This document shows positions 62,982-64,000 of a DNA stretch of 64,000 bases, one piece after another. The translations under genes were made by a program, and so were the position numbers. This DNA comes from Nannochloropsis salina CCMP1776 (lineage: Eukaryota; Sar; Eustigmatophyceae; Eustigmatales; Monodopsidaceae), in NCBI GenBank assembly GCA_004565275.1, contig SDOX01000008.1, positions 279,327-343,326 on the forward strand, read 5' to 3'. The notes below the pieces were generated by a model, which was given only the letters and a program-made list of their open reading frames with translations, was not told the origin of the DNA and ran no database searches. Position 1 is the first letter of the stretch; each line of letters begins with the position of its first letter.

Positions 62982-63197
62982 TACGGGCGTGAAACACGAC
63001 ACGAGGAGAACTTCTCGGCATTCGTCAGGAGGGGCCTTTGGGAACACGGATGGAAATGCGGAAACGAACAAAACTCGAATGCGAGGGTATGACGCCGACT
63101 GCCCTTGGCAGGGATGAGAATCGTCTAAATTTTCTTTCATTAGGTTTGCATGCAAGCTCGTTGCCTCCCCACTTTATCCCCCCGCCCCCCCCGAGCC
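62982..63197. other. Convergent intergenic region
   Basis: The kinase ends at 62981 and the eIF2B gene at 63198 on the other strand. Only trailers are expected in 216 bases. Confidence 0.6.
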
Positions 63198-64000
63198 CTA
63201 GTCCAAACTCGAGTCGTCATGATGGTAGTACTCGCCCAGAAGTCGGTACAAGTAAAAGGTCTGGTGACCGCCAGTGTTGGTTATGTACAGGTCCACCAGT
63301 TCGGGAGGCACGTAGTCGTAGGCCGGATTTAAGAAATCTGCCTCCGGCAAGAGCTGGGTGTCGGCGTACTCGATCAGGGCGCTGGGGGACCTGAGGTCGT
63401 TGAAGGCGTCTTGGTCGTGCCGGTACACGGGGGAGAGTTTGAACAGCCCCGTCACGCACACCACGGGCACTGACAGCTCCTTGGCCGCCAAGGCCGCCAT
63501 GTGCCCCCCGCAGGGTGCGATCAGCCCCCCGTTCGCTATCAGTGCTCGGCATGGCAGGAGGACCTGGTTCACCCGCGCCATGATTGCGTATACGGCACTG
63601 TCGCTTATGACGGTGGTCTCAATCCCCGCGGCCGCCAGGCTCTTGGCCATCTCCCGCCCTGCGATGTCCGGGGCCGACTCCGCCACTATCACCTCAAAGG
63701 CCCGCCGTCTTTCAGCAGCCTCCCGAAGGAAGGTTTCCACCGTCTTGGACCTCCCCACCGTCAGGATCACCTCATTCGCGTGGATATGCTCAAGGGCGAG
63801 TTCGCATATCTCATTGTACACATTGTCCAGTTCCAACTGAAGCTCTCCGATCGCCTCCATGACGCCCGTCCGGAGCCCCGGGACGCTTGCCTCCAGCTCG
63901 TTTCCTGCCTCGCCGTCGTCGGACAAGGACGCGGTGGATCCCCCTTCGCGGGCACGAACCTCCCGCAGCTTGGTTTTATGCTCCTCTCGGATGATGAAAA
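63198..64000 (-). CDS. EIF2B2: Translation initiation factor eIF2B subunit beta (5' end outside window)
   Basis: The C-terminal part, about 267 residues visible; the frame is open to the window edge (IIREEHKTKLREV), so the first exons are missing. eIF2B is the exchange factor that recharges eIF2 with GTP; beta is a regulatory subunit. Matches: ALEHIHANEVILTVGRSKTV (human SNEVIMTIGRSRTV), AFEVIVAESAPDIAG, MAKSLAAAGIETTVISDSAV, MARVNQVLLPCRALIANGGL, LAAKELSVPVVCV, FKLSPVYRHDQDAF, and YDYVPPELVDLYITNTGGH near the end. The GIETT and NGG residues form the pseudo-sugar/phosphate fold of this family. Identity over the C-terminal domain is high, so beta, rather than alpha or delta, is well supported. 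Confidence 0.93.
   Translation of the reverse strand, partial: FIIREEHKTKLREVRAREGGSTASLSDDGEAGNELEASVPGLRTGVMEAIGELQLELDNVYNEICELALEHIHANEVILTVGRSKTVETFLREAAERRRAFEVIVAESAPDIAGREMAKSLAAAGIETTVISDSAVYAIMARVNQVLLPCRALIANGGLIAPCGGHMAALAAKELSVPVVCVTGLFKLSPVYRHDQDAFNDLRSPSALIEYADTQLLPEADFLNPAYDYVPPELVDLYITNTGGHQTFYLYRLLGEYYHHDDSSLD

Overview
This window looks like nuclear DNA of a photosynthetic stramenopile, most likely a eustigmatophyte of the Nannochloropsis/Microchloropsis kind (the genus is inference). The seen evidence: genes have spliceosomal introns of about 50-350 bases with GT-AG borders; a cyanobacterial-type FtsZ carries a signal-like leader; a small lumenal protein has a bipartite plastid presequence with Phe just after the signal-peptide site; and a short TTAGGG-type repeat occurs. 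Genes are dense, lie on both strands and are eukaryotic housekeeping or membrane-traffic genes. I see no CRISPR, rRNA, tRNA, insertion sequence or virus-like element.

Layout. 1-11.6 kb: a cut-off, weakly adaptin-like solenoid (-), CAF-1 large subunit (-), an NNF1/PMF1-like kinetochore protein (+), and a GRAM-VASt sterol-transfer protein (-). 11.9-16.8 kb: WDR74/Nsa1 (-) and RRN3/TIF-IA (+) share one promoter region; both serve ribosome production. 17.4-24.2 kb: a voltage-gated-channel-like protein with an aberrant pore and a huge Gly/Tyr/Pro loop (-), then an ArfGAP-PDZ-Tudor-PDZ-PDZ protein (-). 24.6-32.7 kb: a RING-less NSE1 (+), SPT5 (+) and Vps34 PI3-kinase (-). 33.5-42.9 kb: STRAP (+), plastid FtsZ (+), MoaE/MOCS2B (+), a roadblock/LC7 protein (-), APH-1 (+) and phosphopantetheine adenylyltransferase (-). 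44.9-54.7 kb: an unknown secreted protein (+), proteasome RPN11 (+), a thylakoid-lumen PSII-type protein (+) and a secreted FG-GAP-like propeller (+). 55.7-64 kb: a PH protein with DPF/NPF endocytic motifs (-), the ZnT9/SLC30A9 transporter (-), a protein kinase with an HQD catalytic loop (+) and eIF2B beta, cut by the window end (-).

Neighbours are not an operon, but several divergent pairs probably share promoters: WDR74/RRN3, roadblock/APH-1, ArfGAP/NSE1, SLC30A9/kinase and Vps34/STRAP. Common themes are chromatin and transcription (CAF-1, SPT5, RRN3, NSE1), ribosome and protein turnover (WDR74, eIF2B, RPN11) and membrane traffic or lipid signalling (Vps34, ArfGAP, GRAM-VASt, PH/NPF).

The most unusual item is the channel-like gene at 17372-20025. 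Its fold reads as a Kv-type six-helix channel, but the K+ filter is replaced and about 230 Gly/Tyr/Pro/Ala residues sit between S1 and S2. Exon borders were placed by hand from splice signals, reading phase and family conservation; transcripts would settle them.
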